Shown piece after piece: positions 33,943 to 43,141 of a stretch of DNA of 64,000 nucleotides. The notes under the pieces are model-generated. The model ran no database searches and was not told where the DNA came from. It was given only the letters and a program-made list of their open reading frames with translations. The position numbers and the translations under genes were made by a program. Source of the DNA: Planctomycetota bacterium (GTDB lineage Bacteria; Planctomycetota; OFTM77); contig JAJDCO010000087.1 of assembly GCA_029260795.1 (NCBI GenBank), forward strand, positions 62,001 through 126,000, written 5' to 3'. Each line of letters starts with the position of its first letter. Within the stretch, counting starts at the first letter, position 1.

Positions 33943-36900
33943 ATGAGCTTGGAGTACCACGAACGTCTCGCCAGTGCGTTGCGCCTGGCCGACGAGTACG
34001 AGGAGCTCACCCCGCGGCCGACCGTCGACGAGTTCCTGGACCGGCACGCCGACCTCGCCGAGCTGATCCGCCCTCTGATCGATGTGGAGCTGGCTGAGGA
34101 GGTGAAAGAGGAGCCCGATTCCATCGAGGGCCTTTCCTTCGGCCCCTACGAAGTGATCGAGACGCTCGGCGAAGGCGCCTTCGGTATCGTCTACCGGGCG
34201 CTTCAGCGGGAGCCGCTCCGCCGCGAGGTGGCGCTCAAGGTGCTCAAGCCCGGCATGGACAGCCGAGAGGTCCTCGCGCGCTTCGACGCCGAGCGTCACG
34301 CGCTCGCCTTGATGGACCACCCGAACATCGCACGGGTCATCGACGCCGGTGAGACCGAATTGGGGCGACCCTACTTCGTGATGGAGCTCGTGCCGGGTCG
34401 ACCGCTGACGCAGTTCTGCGACGAGGAGCGTCTGACTGTCCGGGCACGGCTGGAGCTGTTCATTCGAGTCTGCCGCGCTGTCGAGCATGCACATCGCAAA
34501 GGCATCGTGCACCGCGACCTCAAGCCGATGAACATCCTGGTGCGGTCAATCGAAGACCGACCGGTTCCCAAGGTGATCGACTTCGGAATCGCCAAGGCGC
34601 TCGATCGCAAGCTGACCGACAAGACGCTGTTCACGCAGGCCCGACTCGTCATCGGAACGCCCGCCTACATGTCGCCCGAGCAGGCTCGCCAGACGACGTC
34701 CGAGATCGATCAGCGCAGCGACGTCTACTCGCTGGGCGTCATCCTGTACGAGCTCCTGACCGGAGTGCTGCCGATCCAGTTCGTGGACGATGCGACCGGT
34801 CTCGATCTCTATCGGCAGATCTGGGACGTCGAGCCGGCTCGGCCGTCACAGCGACTGGGCACGGGCGGCGACGTCGGACCGGACTGGGCGACAGGGCTCC
34901 GGAGCGACTCGCGCGCTCTCCTGGAGAAGGTTCGGGGCGATCTCGACTGGATCATCATGAAGTGCCTCGAGAAGGATCGGACGCGGCGCTACGCCAGCGC
35001 GAAAGACTTGGCCGACGACCTGACGCACTTCCTCGCGAACGAGCCGGTGGTGGCGCGGCCCCCGAGCTTGACCTACCGGCTTCGCAAGCTCGTGCGCCGC
35101 CATCGCACGGCGAGCGTCTTCGGGGCAGCCATGCTGGTGCTGCTGCTCGCCGGTGGTATCGTGACTGTCGCCGTCTTGGATTGGGTTCAAGGCGAGAAGC
35201 AGGCGGAGGGCGAACGAGCCCGCCTGGCCAGCGAGCGCGCAGCGGAGGCGGAGTTTCGCCGCGGCGTGCGACGCGCGCGTGATGAAAGGGCACCGGCCGG
35301 GGAGCGCTGGGCGCTCGCCGAGATCCTCGAGCAGTCGTCGATCCCTCCGGATCCGATCTTGATCGGCCTGCTGAGTGAGATGTACCGGCTCAATCCGTGT
35401 CTGGCTTCGATCCCGTTCGGAGTCGAGGGTGCCACCGCCGTCGTGCGTTCCGGCTTCCCGCTGCGACTGCGCGTCCTCCACAAAGAGGGACTCTTCGATT
35501 GGGATTTCGAGATGCTCGCGCTCGCTTCCGTCGACCTCGCGGCGGACCTCAGCCGCGCTGACCGGATAGCCCTCAGCCCGGATGGAGAGATCTTCGGCTG
35601 GCTGGAGGGTGACCAGCTCTCTATTCAACGAGTGGGCGAGGCCCAGCCCCTTCGCCCGCCGCAGACCGTTTGGGGGGTCGGCTTTTCGAATGACCTGGGG
35701 GCAACGGCGAGCTTCAAGATCATCCCCCCTCGCCGCGGTCTCCTGTTCGCGGATAACGAGAGCTACTGGATAAGCGAGAACGTCGAATCGCAGCCGCTGA
35801 CTCGGGTCCGAGCACCCGATCTCATCATGCCGAGGGTCGTGTTCAACGCCTCCGGGGATCCGACGGTCGCCACGCTCGGGGATGCGGCCGGCTTCGAGTT
35901 CCTGACCCGGCGCGACGGCGTCTGGAAGGAGTTGGCCCAAGTCGATCATCCCATCATCCTCCCGCCTGACCGTCCCGGCCGCAAAACCGCTCAGTTCCAA
36001 TGGCTGAACGGTGATCCCAGCCGACTCCTGTTTTCGATCGAGACTGGAAGCCTGGAGGTGCTGACCCTGGGTGCGGATGGGAAGGCCAGGCGACAGCTGG
36101 GGGCTATTCCATTGGTCGGCCTGATCATCGGGTTGACCAGCTCAGACGACCTCCTGGCGGCCTCGGACAGGGGTGAACTCGTTCGCATCGCACAGCGGTC
36201 CGGTCCGGGCGAGATCGACTATCGCTTGCGGGCGTCTTTCGACGGATTCGAAGCACCAGCCGACGAACTGCAGTTCGACTCCCAAGGTCAACGGCTCGTC
36301 AGCAAGCACGGGGATGGCACGGTCCGCGTCTGGGAGACCGAAGTGGGGCTCGACTACCAGCGCCTCTACTCTGAGAGCGACCGCGGTGATCTTGTCGACA
36401 AAGCTCGATACGGTCCGGGATTCTCGATTCACGGCCTGGCCATCAGTCCCGACAATCGCTTCATCGCGGCCGGCGGGGGCGAGCTCGACCAGGGCTTTTT
36501 GAGCGTTCAGCGCGTCAAAAGCACGGAGCTCTTGAAGACGGAGCTGAGCGAGGAAACGCTTCCTCGACAGATCGGGGGCGTCGCGTTCTCAGCTGACAGC
36601 GCCTGGCTGGCGGTCTCCGACTACGCCGGGGTCGTGCGAGTTCTCGAGACCGAGACCTGGCGGGTGATTGCCCGAGGCCGATATCTGGACCAGCGCGAGA
36701 ACCAGGTCACGAGCTTGAGCTTTCATCCGAGCCAACCCCTGCTGCTCGGCGGCGGCTATCAGGGAGAGCTTGTCGTTTGGGACGTCCGGAGCCAAACCGA
36801 TGCGATGCCGCGCCGACTGGTGCCGGCGCACGACCATCGGGTGTCCGGGGTCACGATCCATCCGAGGGCTCGATGGATCGCATCGACGTGTCCCCGGACC

Positions 36901-37452
36901 CGGGAGCTGATCGTCCGCGAGTGCCTCGCCGAGGGTCCGGGTGCGGTGCTTTGGAAGGCGATCGTGCTCGACGCCCGCACCCCGTGCTTCGTGGGAGATC
37001 GCTGGCTCGCCGTCGGGACAAGAGATCGGCCCCGCATCTTCGAGCTCGAGACGGGCCGCTGGCTTCCGGGGCCTGAATCGGGGCGCCATCTGGGACCGAT
37101 CTTCACGTTAGCGCATAGTCCGAAAACGGGACTTCTCGCCAGCGGCGGCCGCGATGGTCAAGTCTTGCTCTGGCTCGTTCTCGACACGGGTCAGATCGAG
37201 TTTCTCGAGACGCTGCGCGGACGGAATGGAGACCCATGCTTCAAGCTGGCCTTCACGCCCGACGGCCGTCATCTCGCCGCTGCATTCGAGAACGGAGTCG
37301 AGAGCGGTGTCTGGGACTTGCGTTATTATGAGCGTCACATCGCCGGCAACCTGGCCGGCGTCCTCGAGGCCGAGCTACGAGCCGGCCGCGACATCGATGC
37401 CGAGCGCGTCTCAGAGCTGCGCGCCTGGATCGACGAAGCTTGGAACCGCTGA
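33943..37452 (+). CDS. Ser/Thr protein kinase with TM helix and WD40 propeller (kinase 3)
   Basis: An 1169-residue paralogue of kinases 1 and 2. The order is the same: helical N-terminus (TPRPTVDEFLDRHADLAELI), kinase domain about 66-345 with LGEGAFGIV, Lys-99, HRDLKPMN with Asp-192, DFG and MSPEQ, TM helix about 388-412, and C-terminal WD40-like blades (VAFSADSAWLAVSDYAGVVR, LLASGGRDGQVLLWLV). The tail YYERHIAGNLAGVLEAELRA is conserved. The ATG at 33943 gives the same N-terminus as the other two. Its stop lies only 16 bases from the stop of convergent sigma 3, so the transcripts may overlap. The kinase is presumably active; its substrate could be the sigma factor, which is inference from the neighbourhood. 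Confidence 0.9.
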   Translation: MSLEYHERLASALRLADEYEELTPRPTVDEFLDRHADLAELIRPLIDVELAEEVKEEPDSIEGLSFGPYEVIETLGEGAFGIVYRALQREPLRREVALKVLKPGMDSREVLARFDAERHALALMDHPNIARVIDAGETELGRPYFVMELVPGRPLTQFCDEERLTVRARLELFIRVCRAVEHAHRKGIVHRDLKPMNILVRSIEDRPVPKVIDFGIAKALDRKLTDKTLFTQARLVIGTPAYMSPEQARQTTSEIDQRSDVYSLGVILYELLTGVLPIQFVDDATGLDLYRQIWDVEPARPSQRLGTGGDVGPDWATGLRSDSRALLEKVRGDLDWIIMKCLEKDRTRRYASAKDLADDLTHFLANEPVVARPPSLTYRLRKLVRRHRTASVFGAAMLVLLLAGGIVTVAVLDWVQGEKQAEGERARLASERAAEAEFRRGVRRARDERAPAGERWALAEILEQSSIPPDPILIGLLSEMYRLNPCLASIPFGVEGATAVVRSGFPLRLRVLHKEGLFDWDFEMLALASVDLAADLSRADRIALSPDGEIFGWLEGDQLSIQRVGEAQPLRPPQTVWGVGFSNDLGATASFKIIPPRRGLLFADNESYWISENVESQPLTRVRAPDLIMPRVVFNASGDPTVATLGDAAGFEFLTRRDGVWKELAQVDHPIILPPDRPGRKTAQFQWLNGDPSRLLFSIETGSLEVLTLGADGKARRQLGAIPLVGLIIGLTSSDDLLAASDRGELVRIAQRSGPGEIDYRLRASFDGFEAPADELQFDSQGQRLVSKHGDGTVRVWETEVGLDYQRLYSESDRGDLVDKARYGPGFSIHGLAISPDNRFIAAGGGELDQGFLSVQRVKSTELLKTELSEETLPRQIGGVAFSADSAWLAVSDYAGVVRVLETETWRVIARGRYLDQRENQVTSLSFHPSQPLLLGGGYQGELVVWDVRSQTDAMPRRLVPAHDHRVSGVTIHPRARWIASTCPRTRELIVRECLAEGPGAVLWKAIVLDARTPCFVGDRWLAVGTRDRPRIFELETGRWLPGPESGRHLGPIFTLAHSPKTGLLASGGRDGQVLLWLVLDTGQIEFLETLRGRNGDPCFKLAFTPDGRHLAAAFENGVESGVWDLRYYERHIAGNLAGVLEAELRAGRDIDAERVSELRAWIDEAWNR

Positions 37453-37468
37453 GGACCCGTCGTCCGTT

Positions 37469-38056
37469 TCAGTCGTAGAGCCCGCGCAGTCGCTTGACGA
37501 TCGGTCGGAGCTTCACGAGGCAACGGGATTTGGCGACGTAGACGTGGTCGACGGGCATGTCGAGCGCGCGCGCGATGTCTTCGGCCGACTCGTTGCGAAG
37601 CGCGAAGCGTTCGAAGGCCTCCAACGTGCGCTTGTCGGTGCGCGTCTTTTTGCGTAGCTCATCGAGGGCACGACGTAGGATCTCGGCCTCGCACTCGCGC
37701 TCCCACCAGGTCGCGACGACGGGCTCCTGCGCGAGCTTCTGGACGACCGAGTCGCCGCGCCAGCCTCGATTCTTTTGGAGCTTTCGAAAGGCATCTGCCA
37801 CGCAACGACGGGCGATCGCGAACATCCACGTCTTGAGCTTGGCTCGCTCTCGATCGAAGTTAGGGGCGGTCTGGGCGAGCCGCATCATGGCGATCTGAGC
37901 GACGTCCTCGGCCTCTTCGGCTTGCAAGCCGGCGCGGCGCGCGAGGCCCTCCACGATCGGTCGGTAGCGCTCGTCGATCTGTTGGAAGCTCTCCGGTCGG
38001 CCGCTCTCCACGAAATCGAGGAGCAGGAACGACGTGGTGTTGGAACCGGAGACCAT
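37469..38056 (-). CDS. ECF RNA polymerase sigma factor (sigma 3)
   Basis: A 195-residue ECF sigma factor, the closest partner of kinase 3. Region 2.2 reads EEAEDVAQIAMMRLAQ, so the Glu-Thr of the other two (QETL) is Ile-Ala here. Region 2.3-2.4 is LKTWMFAIARRCVADAFRK, and region 4 has IARALDMPVDHVYVAKSRCL. It starts at ATG 38056 (MVSGSNTTSFLLLDF), aligned with sigma 1; the frame is open further upstream without similarity. It lacks any C-terminal extension and any adjacent anti-sigma gene. Upstream lies a repeat-rich spacer that must hold its promoter. Confidence 0.9.
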   Translation of the reverse strand: MVSGSNTTSFLLLDFVESGRPESFQQIDERYRPIVEGLARRAGLQAEEAEDVAQIAMMRLAQTAPNFDRERAKLKTWMFAIARRCVADAFRKLQKNRGWRGDSVVQKLAQEPVVATWWERECEAEILRRALDELRKKTRTDKRTLEAFERFALRNESAEDIARALDMPVDHVYVAKSRCLVKLRPIVKRLRGLYD

Positions 38057-38726
38057 TTCGACCTCGTGCTGTTGCGTGCCGCTCCCTTCTCCACCCGCAC
38101 GGCGCGAGAGACCGAGAGACGAACGAGTCGCAAGCCAGCCCGAATCCTCGCAGAGAGGAGAAGGACGTGCAACGTGGCTTCGGAACGGCGTCACACCCTG
38201 GGTCGGTTCGGTATCCGTCACCCCCAGGTTGCGCGCCCTCACCCCAGGTTGCGCGCCGGCTTCGCCGGCGCTGACCTGGGGCTGGATGATGTCGGCCTCT
38301 CAAGCCGAGCAACCGCCGTTCGATCATCGTCGAAAGACCCGGCAGCGGATCGGTGGGAGCTGTCTTCGCTGGCAGCGCGGGCGGCCCGCCCGCATGGACG
38401 GATGATGTCGTCCCTTCAAGCCGAGCAACCGCCATTCGATCATCGTCGAAGGACCCGGCAGCGGATCGGCGGGGGCCTTCTTCGCTGGGAGCGCGGGCGG
38501 CCCGCCCGCATGGACGGATGATGTCGGTGTCCAGTGACCCCAGGCTGCGGCCGGGCTTCGCCGGCGCTGACCTGATGCAGAATGGAGTCGGCACATCGGG
38601 CCGAGCGGGACGCCACGGGAGGCGCTGCATCCCGCTGAGTGTGTGGGAATTCTCCTGGCCTTTCGCAAGGCCGAATCGCCTACTGGCAGAGTTCGAGGTC
38701 CGGCATCAACTCGGAGAGGATCCGTC
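38057..38726. other. Repeat-rich intergenic region
   Basis: 670 bases between divergent genes without a credible coding region. From about 38220 it is built of repeats: CCCCAGGTTGCGCGCC twice, CGCCGGCTTCGCCGGCGCTG hairpins near 38255 and 38553, and the 116-base tandem array. Confidence 0.6.
38284..38525. repeat. 116-base tandem repeat, two full copies plus start of a third
   Basis: Units begin GGATGATGTCG at 38284, 38400 and 38516, exactly 116 bases apart. Each full unit contains CAAGCCGAGCAACCGCC, CGATCATCGTCGAA, GACCCGGCAGCGGATCGG and the near-palindrome GCGGGCGGCCCGCCCGC before CATGGACG. The two full copies differ at only a few positions. The GCGGGCGGCCCGCCCGC core is shared with elements at 5026 and 59328. 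Confidence 0.8.
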
Positions 38727-39704
38727 ATGAATCTGCGATCACTGGCACTGCTCCTCTTGCTGGCGTGTCCGCTTCAGGCACAGGAGCCGACGACTCAGCC
38801 GACCGTCGAGCTGATCGTCACGGTCAGCGTCGATTGGGAAGGACGCTCCCTCGACGCAGCCAACGTCGCGGCGATGGTCGATCTACGAGAGCGCTTTCCC
38901 AAGGTGCCGTACACGCACTTCCTGAACGCGGCCTACTACACGCATGCTGATGTCGATGCGGAGGTCATCGGGCGCGAGATCCGCAAGACGCTGCTCGCCA
39001 GCGACGAGATCGGTCTCCACATTCACTGTTGGGAATCGCTCATGGTTGCGTCCGGCGTGACCTTTCGCGACCAGCCAACCTTCTGGGGTCGTCCGGCGAG
39101 CCGGCGCGGTGGCCGAGAGCCCGGACATGAGGTCGAGCTCGATGCGTATGACCTGGAAGAGATCCGCAAGGTGACGCGCTTCTCGAAGGAGAAGCTGAAG
39201 GAGCAGGGCTTCGAGCTCTCGAAGAGCTTTCGTTGTCCCGGCTGGTGCGCGAGCGCGAAAATCCTGCACGCCGTTCGGGCCGAAGGCTTTCTCATCGACT
39301 CGTCCGCAACCGACGCGGCCTGGCACGACCAAGAGCTCGACGGGCTTCCGATCCACGCCCGCATTCGAGCACTCTGGCCGGAGATCTCGCCTCTGTCGCA
39401 GCCTTACCCGATCGAGACAACGAGCGGTGAGATCTTGGAGATGCCGGACACGGGCGCCCTCGCCGATTACGTCACCGGCGAAGAGATGATCGCACACCTC
39501 GAAACGGTGTTGGCGGCCGAGAAACTGAACGGACTGCGCTTCGCCCACATCGGATTCCATCACGAGACCGCCGCGCGCTACGGCCCGCGCGTCCGCGAGT
39601 GCCTCGAGCACTTCGCCGATGACGGGCGGATTGCCTTCAAGACGCTCGAAGAAGCGGCCCGCCTGTTCCGCGCCCAAAAGAAGACGGTCGAGATCGGCAA
39701 GTGA
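38727..39704 (+). CDS. Exported polysaccharide deacetylase-like protein
   Basis: A 325-residue protein with a short signal peptide; LLLAC at residues 10-14 could be a lipobox, or cleavage may follow LQAQ. The domain looks like a divergent NodB/polysaccharide deacetylase: VTVSVDWEGR gives the first-motif Asp, EIGLHIHCWE gives the His pair, KSFRCPGWCAS corresponds to the R-x-P-x-G motif, and AHIGFHHET supplies a late His. Such enzymes remove N-acetyl groups from peptidoglycan or exopolysaccharide. The metal ligands cannot all be assigned by eye. GGAGAGGATCCGTC before ATG 38727 sets the start. Confidence 0.72.
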   Translation: MNLRSLALLLLLACPLQAQEPTTQPTVELIVTVSVDWEGRSLDAANVAAMVDLRERFPKVPYTHFLNAAYYTHADVDAEVIGREIRKTLLASDEIGLHIHCWESLMVASGVTFRDQPTFWGRPASRRGGREPGHEVELDAYDLEEIRKVTRFSKEKLKEQGFELSKSFRCPGWCASAKILHAVRAEGFLIDSSATDAAWHDQELDGLPIHARIRALWPEISPLSQPYPIETTSGEILEMPDTGALADYVTGEEMIAHLETVLAAEKLNGLRFAHIGFHHETAARYGPRVRECLEHFADDGRIAFKTLEEAARLFRAQKKTVEIGK

Positions 39705-39721
39705 CCCCGCCCGCCCGCCAT

Positions 39722-39863
39722 CTTGGACCGCCGGCTTCAGCCGGGATCGTTACGTGGTCGGCAACACGTGAACTCTCCGCAGTCTCAACCTGAGACGAGA
39801 CGTCGCCCGGAGAGTCCACGATCCACGAGGCGTAACGCGCCGGCTGAAGCCGGTGGTCCGAAG
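39722..39863. mobile_element. MITE-like imperfect inverted repeat, 142 bases
   Basis: The left end (CTTGGACCGCCGGCTTCAGC) and the inverse of the right end (CTTCGGACCACCGGCTTCAG) match over about 22 bases. Matching continues inward through CGTTACG and GTGAACTCTCCG/GTGGACTCTCCG, so nearly the whole element folds on itself. No coding capacity and no clear target-site duplication were seen. It may be a MITE, a REP-like palindrome or simply a terminator for the 38727 gene. Confidence 0.55.
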
Positions 39864-39924
39864 AGGTACGAGAGCAGACGATCTCGATCGCTTCCTGGAC
39901 CGGTCTGGGACGAGGCGGTTCGAA

Positions 39925-39960
39925 GGAACAGAGACCCGAACGGAGTCCGTCGCGTCGAAC
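39925..39960. repeat. Dispersed repeat, inverse copy
   Basis: GGAACAGAGACCCGAACGGA then GTCCGTCGCGTCGAAC is the inverse of the element at 23724 and 23919. Confidence 0.55.
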
Positions 39961-40062
39961 CTTGACGTTCTACGCGTCCTGGCGGGCTGCGATGCCTTCG
40001 ACTCACATCGAAGAGAAAGCGGCCGCGGACTAACTCTTCAGACGGTTTCTGTACGGCTCGAC

Positions 40063-41616
40063 TCACCGCTTCTCGAGCAGACGCGGCGCGCTGAAGCCGC
40101 GTTCTCGGATCTCTTTCAAGCGCGCCCGCAAGGCGAGCACCTTGTCCGGCTGCTCGGCGAATCGATTCTCCCGCTGCCCGAGATCGTCATTCAGGTCGAA
40201 GAGCGCCGCGGGATGTGCGTTCGTCTCGTAGCTCTCGGCTTCCATGACCCACTTCGGCACGCGCGAGTGCTGTCCGTTCGGCGCCTCGATGAGCACCCAG
40301 CTGCCGTGCCGGATGGCGAACTTGTCGGCATAGGTGTTGTGCACCAGCGTGTCGCGCGTCGCATTGGCAGCTCCCTTCAAGATCGGCAAGAAGCTCTGGC
40401 TGTCTTCCGCGGCCGTATCCGGCAGCTCATGTCCGACGATCTCAGCGATCGTCGCCATCAGGTCGATCTGTCCGATCAGCGCCTTCGAGACCGTGCCGGG
40501 CTTCACGACACCCGGCCAACGGATGACGAACGGCACGCGATGTCCGCCCTCCCAGATGTCGCGCTTCAGACCGCGGAGCTCGCCCGCACTTCGATGCCCG
40601 AAGTCGCGGACGCGCGGATAGGCGTAATGCTCGGGGCCGTTGTCGGACGTGAAGATGACGAGAGTGTTCTCGCGGAAGCCGTGCGCGTCGAGTGCCTCGA
40701 GGATCTGACCCGCATGCGCGTCACTTTGATGGACGAAGTCACCATAGCCACCGGCCCGCGTCTTGCCGTGATAGGCCTTCGCCGGCACGATCGGCGCGTG
40801 GGGGGACGTCCAGGGAAAGTAGAGAAAGAACGGCGTGTCGCTGCTCTTCTGCTCCGAGATCCACTGAACCGCGCGCCGTGTGAGCTCGGGCATCACGGCG
40901 TCCTGCTTCCAGCCGGCGACCATCGGTCCCGGCCGCCCTTCCGGGGCGCCTTCCGCCGGCTTCGGATCCGGAACATAGGGCACGGTCGGGACCTGCAAGA
41001 CGCGGTCGTTCTCGATCCACGTGTAGGGTGGAAAGTTCGGGACGTCGTCGCCGAAGTAGTGATCGAATCCGTGGGCGAGCGGGCCGTTCGGAATGGGCCG
41101 CGACCAATCGAAGGCATCGGCGGCGGAGCCGCGCTTCTTGCCGTTGATCTCGATCTGCTTCGCTTCGGGCTTCTGAATCGCCTTCCAATCCCAGCCGAGG
41201 TGCCACTTGCCGATGCAGGCCGTTCGGTAGCCCTGTCCCTGCATCATCTCCGGCAAGGTGAGTCGCTCGGGCGCGAAGACGGAGTCGCCGAACGCGTTGA
41301 CGATGCCGTGAAACTTGCGCCAGTGGTAACGACCCGTGAGTAGTGCATAGCGACTCGGTGTGCAGATGCCTGACGAGCTGTGGGCGTCCGTGAAGCGCAT
41401 GCCTTCGCGGGCGAGCCGGTCGAGGTGGGGCGTCGGGATCTTCGATTCCTGGTTCTGGATGGCGAGGTCGCCGTAGCCCATGTCATCGGCATAGAGGATG
41501 ACGATGTTGGGCCAGGTCGGCGACTTCGGCGTCTCCGCGGGCTGTGAGAACGCGATGGGAGCGGCGAGGACGGAGACCCACAAGACGTGTGCGATGACTT
41601 CTTGGAGTAGGTTCAT
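40063..41616 (-). CDS. Secreted formylglycine-dependent sulfatase
   Basis: A 517-residue type I sulfatase. A signal peptide (residues about 1-25) precedes WPNIVILYADDMGYGD, where Asp-44 and Asp-45 bind the metal. The active-site motif is canonical: C85-T-P-S-R89, with LLTGRY after it, so Cys-85 can be converted to formylglycine by a sulfatase-modifying enzyme. GKWHLG and TSDNGPEHYAY supply the remaining Lys, His, Asp and Asn residues. The C-terminal subdomain (LFDLNDDLGQRENRFAEQPD) is typical of arylsulfatase A-like enzymes. It would remove sulfate from polysaccharides outside the cytoplasm; the substrate is unknown. Of the three sulfatase-fold proteins in the window only this one has the Cys. 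Confidence 0.93.
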   Translation of the reverse strand: MNLLQEVIAHVLWVSVLAAPIAFSQPAETPKSPTWPNIVILYADDMGYGDLAIQNQESKIPTPHLDRLAREGMRFTDAHSSSGICTPSRYALLTGRYHWRKFHGIVNAFGDSVFAPERLTLPEMMQGQGYRTACIGKWHLGWDWKAIQKPEAKQIEINGKKRGSAADAFDWSRPIPNGPLAHGFDHYFGDDVPNFPPYTWIENDRVLQVPTVPYVPDPKPAEGAPEGRPGPMVAGWKQDAVMPELTRRAVQWISEQKSSDTPFFLYFPWTSPHAPIVPAKAYHGKTRAGGYGDFVHQSDAHAGQILEALDAHGFRENTLVIFTSDNGPEHYAYPRVRDFGHRSAGELRGLKRDIWEGGHRVPFVIRWPGVVKPGTVSKALIGQIDLMATIAEIVGHELPDTAAEDSQSFLPILKGAANATRDTLVHNTYADKFAIRHGSWVLIEAPNGQHSRVPKWVMEAESYETNAHPAALFDLNDDLGQRENRFAEQPDKVLALRARLKEIRERGFSAPRLLEKR

Positions 41617-41941
41617 GAACCGTACCTGCCTTCAAGGGAGTGGAATCATTACTCATCAAGAAAGCACAAGGCCTCCACTCAGGCCAGCGCGTGACGCCTC
41701 CAAAGCACGAATGACAGAGACGCGAACGGAGTCCGCCGAGTCGGCGGTCCACGGTCGTCGCCATCCGGCGGGCCGTTTCGCCTTCGAATGACGAGGACGA
41801 GAGAGCGGACGCGTTGATCCTGAGCCACGTGGACTCACTGAAAGCCGCTCACTGCCTTGGCGCGCGATGGCGACCTGGGTGGCGATCGGTCTTACGCGCC
41901 GACTGCCGTCAGCGGCTCTCCGTCATGGAGCCTGCACTCCC
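41617..41941. other. Intergenic region with dispersed repeats
   Basis: 325 bases without a gene. It contains an inverse copy of the dispersed element (41714-41734), a CCGCCGAGTCGGCGG palindrome at 41734-41748, and a TGCCGTCAGCGGCTCT block near 41901 shared with the spacer after kinase 1. Confidence 0.5.
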
Positions 41942-43141
41942 TCACACGCGCAGCCAGCGCGTGAAGAGCGACGCGACTCGGGCGCTCAGGCGAGCGGCGA
42001 GGTAGCCGGCGAAGCGCTCGGTGATGTCGACGCGGCGCTCGATCATGACCAGCGCGACCTCGCGGTTGCGCTCGAGGAGGTATTCAGCCGAGGTCTGAAG
42101 CTCATCAACCAGGCCGAGGCCCTTCTCCACCGACTCCTCCGCCGACCAGTGATCGCCCGAGCGTACCTCGTCGAGCTTGACGCGGTCGCCTCGATGCTTC
42201 TCCACGGCCTGGAGGAATTGAGTGTGGATGCCGGCCAGCTTCTCATCCATGTATTCTCGCACCTCAGGCCCGTCGTCGTCGGCGAAGTGCACGACCCGCT
42301 TCTTGTCGCCGGCCACGAACAAGCGATACGATACGCCCTTCTCTTCGAGCAGGCGCTTCACGTTCGGGATGCCGGCCACGACACCCACCGAGCCGACGAT
42401 CGCGAACGGGCCCGCCAGGATGCGATCAGCCGGCAGCGCCATCAGGTAGCCCCCCGAGGCGCCGATGCGATCGATGCAGGCCGTCACCTTCAGGCCGGAG
42501 GCACTCAGCCGCTCGAGAAGCGCATAGGCGTGACCATAGCCGTGGGTCGTGCCGCCGGGCGAGTCGATGATGACGACGGCTTCCTCGAAGTGGTCTCGGT
42601 TCACCAGCACCTCGTCGATCGCTTCGGATAGACGCTGGTCTCCCGACGCGTTGAGGTCGCGCAGGCCCTGAAAGCGCAGCACGGCCAAACGCGGCGGGGG
42701 GCCGGGAAGGCCGGCCTCAACGGAAGGATCGCGAGGCGCCTGCCCATTCTCGTTCGTGTTCCCCTCGTCTTCCGGCGGCTCGGAGGTCTCACCCGTCGGT
42801 GCGGCGGATCTCTCGGTCGGCGCAGGCCGCACGAAGGCTAGAAAGACGACCAGCTTGAGGAACTGGAGGACTGCGATCAGGAGTCTCGGGATCCACCCGA
42901 GGCGCGTCCCCCTGGGCGCCGGCCCCGGCAACGTGACCGCCAGGACGGGCTTCTCCTGAAAGCGCGTGTGACGATGGTATCGCCACAGGCCCGTGTGAGG
43001 ATCGCGCTCCGGCTTGAAGTCTTCGGTATCCAACGACGACTTCGCCAGCAGGCGCGTCAGGTGGAACGCGAAGATCACGCCACTCAGGAGCAGCGCGATC
43101 AAGAGCAGTGACTGCAGGACGTCGAGCGCCTCGACAAGCAT
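41942..43141 (-). CDS. SohB/SppA-family (S49) membrane serine protease
   Basis: A 399-residue inner-membrane protease. Hydrophobic helices at about 10-30 and 88-105 anchor it; a Pro/Glu-rich linker (about 106-150) follows. The S49 domain starts at LAVLRFQG. The nucleophile is Ser-229 in DRIGASGGYLMA, and the general base is a Lys in VAGDKK (280-281), the Ser-Lys dyad of signal peptide peptidases. IIDSPGGTTHGYG forms the oxyanion strand. The length and the single S49 domain fit SohB rather than the double-domain SppA. Family members degrade membrane peptides and misfolded exported proteins. It is transcribed alone on the minus strand. Confidence 0.88.
   Translation of the reverse strand: MLVEALDVLQSLLLIALLLSGVIFAFHLTRLLAKSSLDTEDFKPERDPHTGLWRYHRHTRFQEKPVLAVTLPGPAPRGTRLGWIPRLLIAVLQFLKLVVFLAFVRPAPTERSAAPTGETSEPPEDEGNTNENGQAPRDPSVEAGLPGPPPRLAVLRFQGLRDLNASGDQRLSEAIDEVLVNRDHFEEAVVIIDSPGGTTHGYGHAYALLERLSASGLKVTACIDRIGASGGYLMALPADRILAGPFAIVGSVGVVAGIPNVKRLLEEKGVSYRLFVAGDKKRVVHFADDDGPEVREYMDEKLAGIHTQFLQAVEKHRGDRVKLDEVRSGDHWSAEESVEKGLGLVDELQTSAEYLLERNREVALVMIERRVDITERFAGYLAARLSARVASLFTRWLRV

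Larger units (their letters stand above)
39705..40062. other. Intergenic region with inverted-repeat element
   Basis: 358 bases with no gene. The left part is the 142-base inverted repeat (39722-39863). The right part has an inverse copy of the dispersed GGACTCCGTTCG element at 39925-39960. Confidence 0.55.

Noticed and set aside
38284..38525. CRISPR array
   Set aside because: The repeats are contiguous 116-base units without unique spacers, and no cas gene is present.
39853..41343. A 496-codon plus-strand frame opposite the sulfatase
   Set aside because: The minus strand carries a canonical sulfatase with every active-site residue; the plus frame has no motif.
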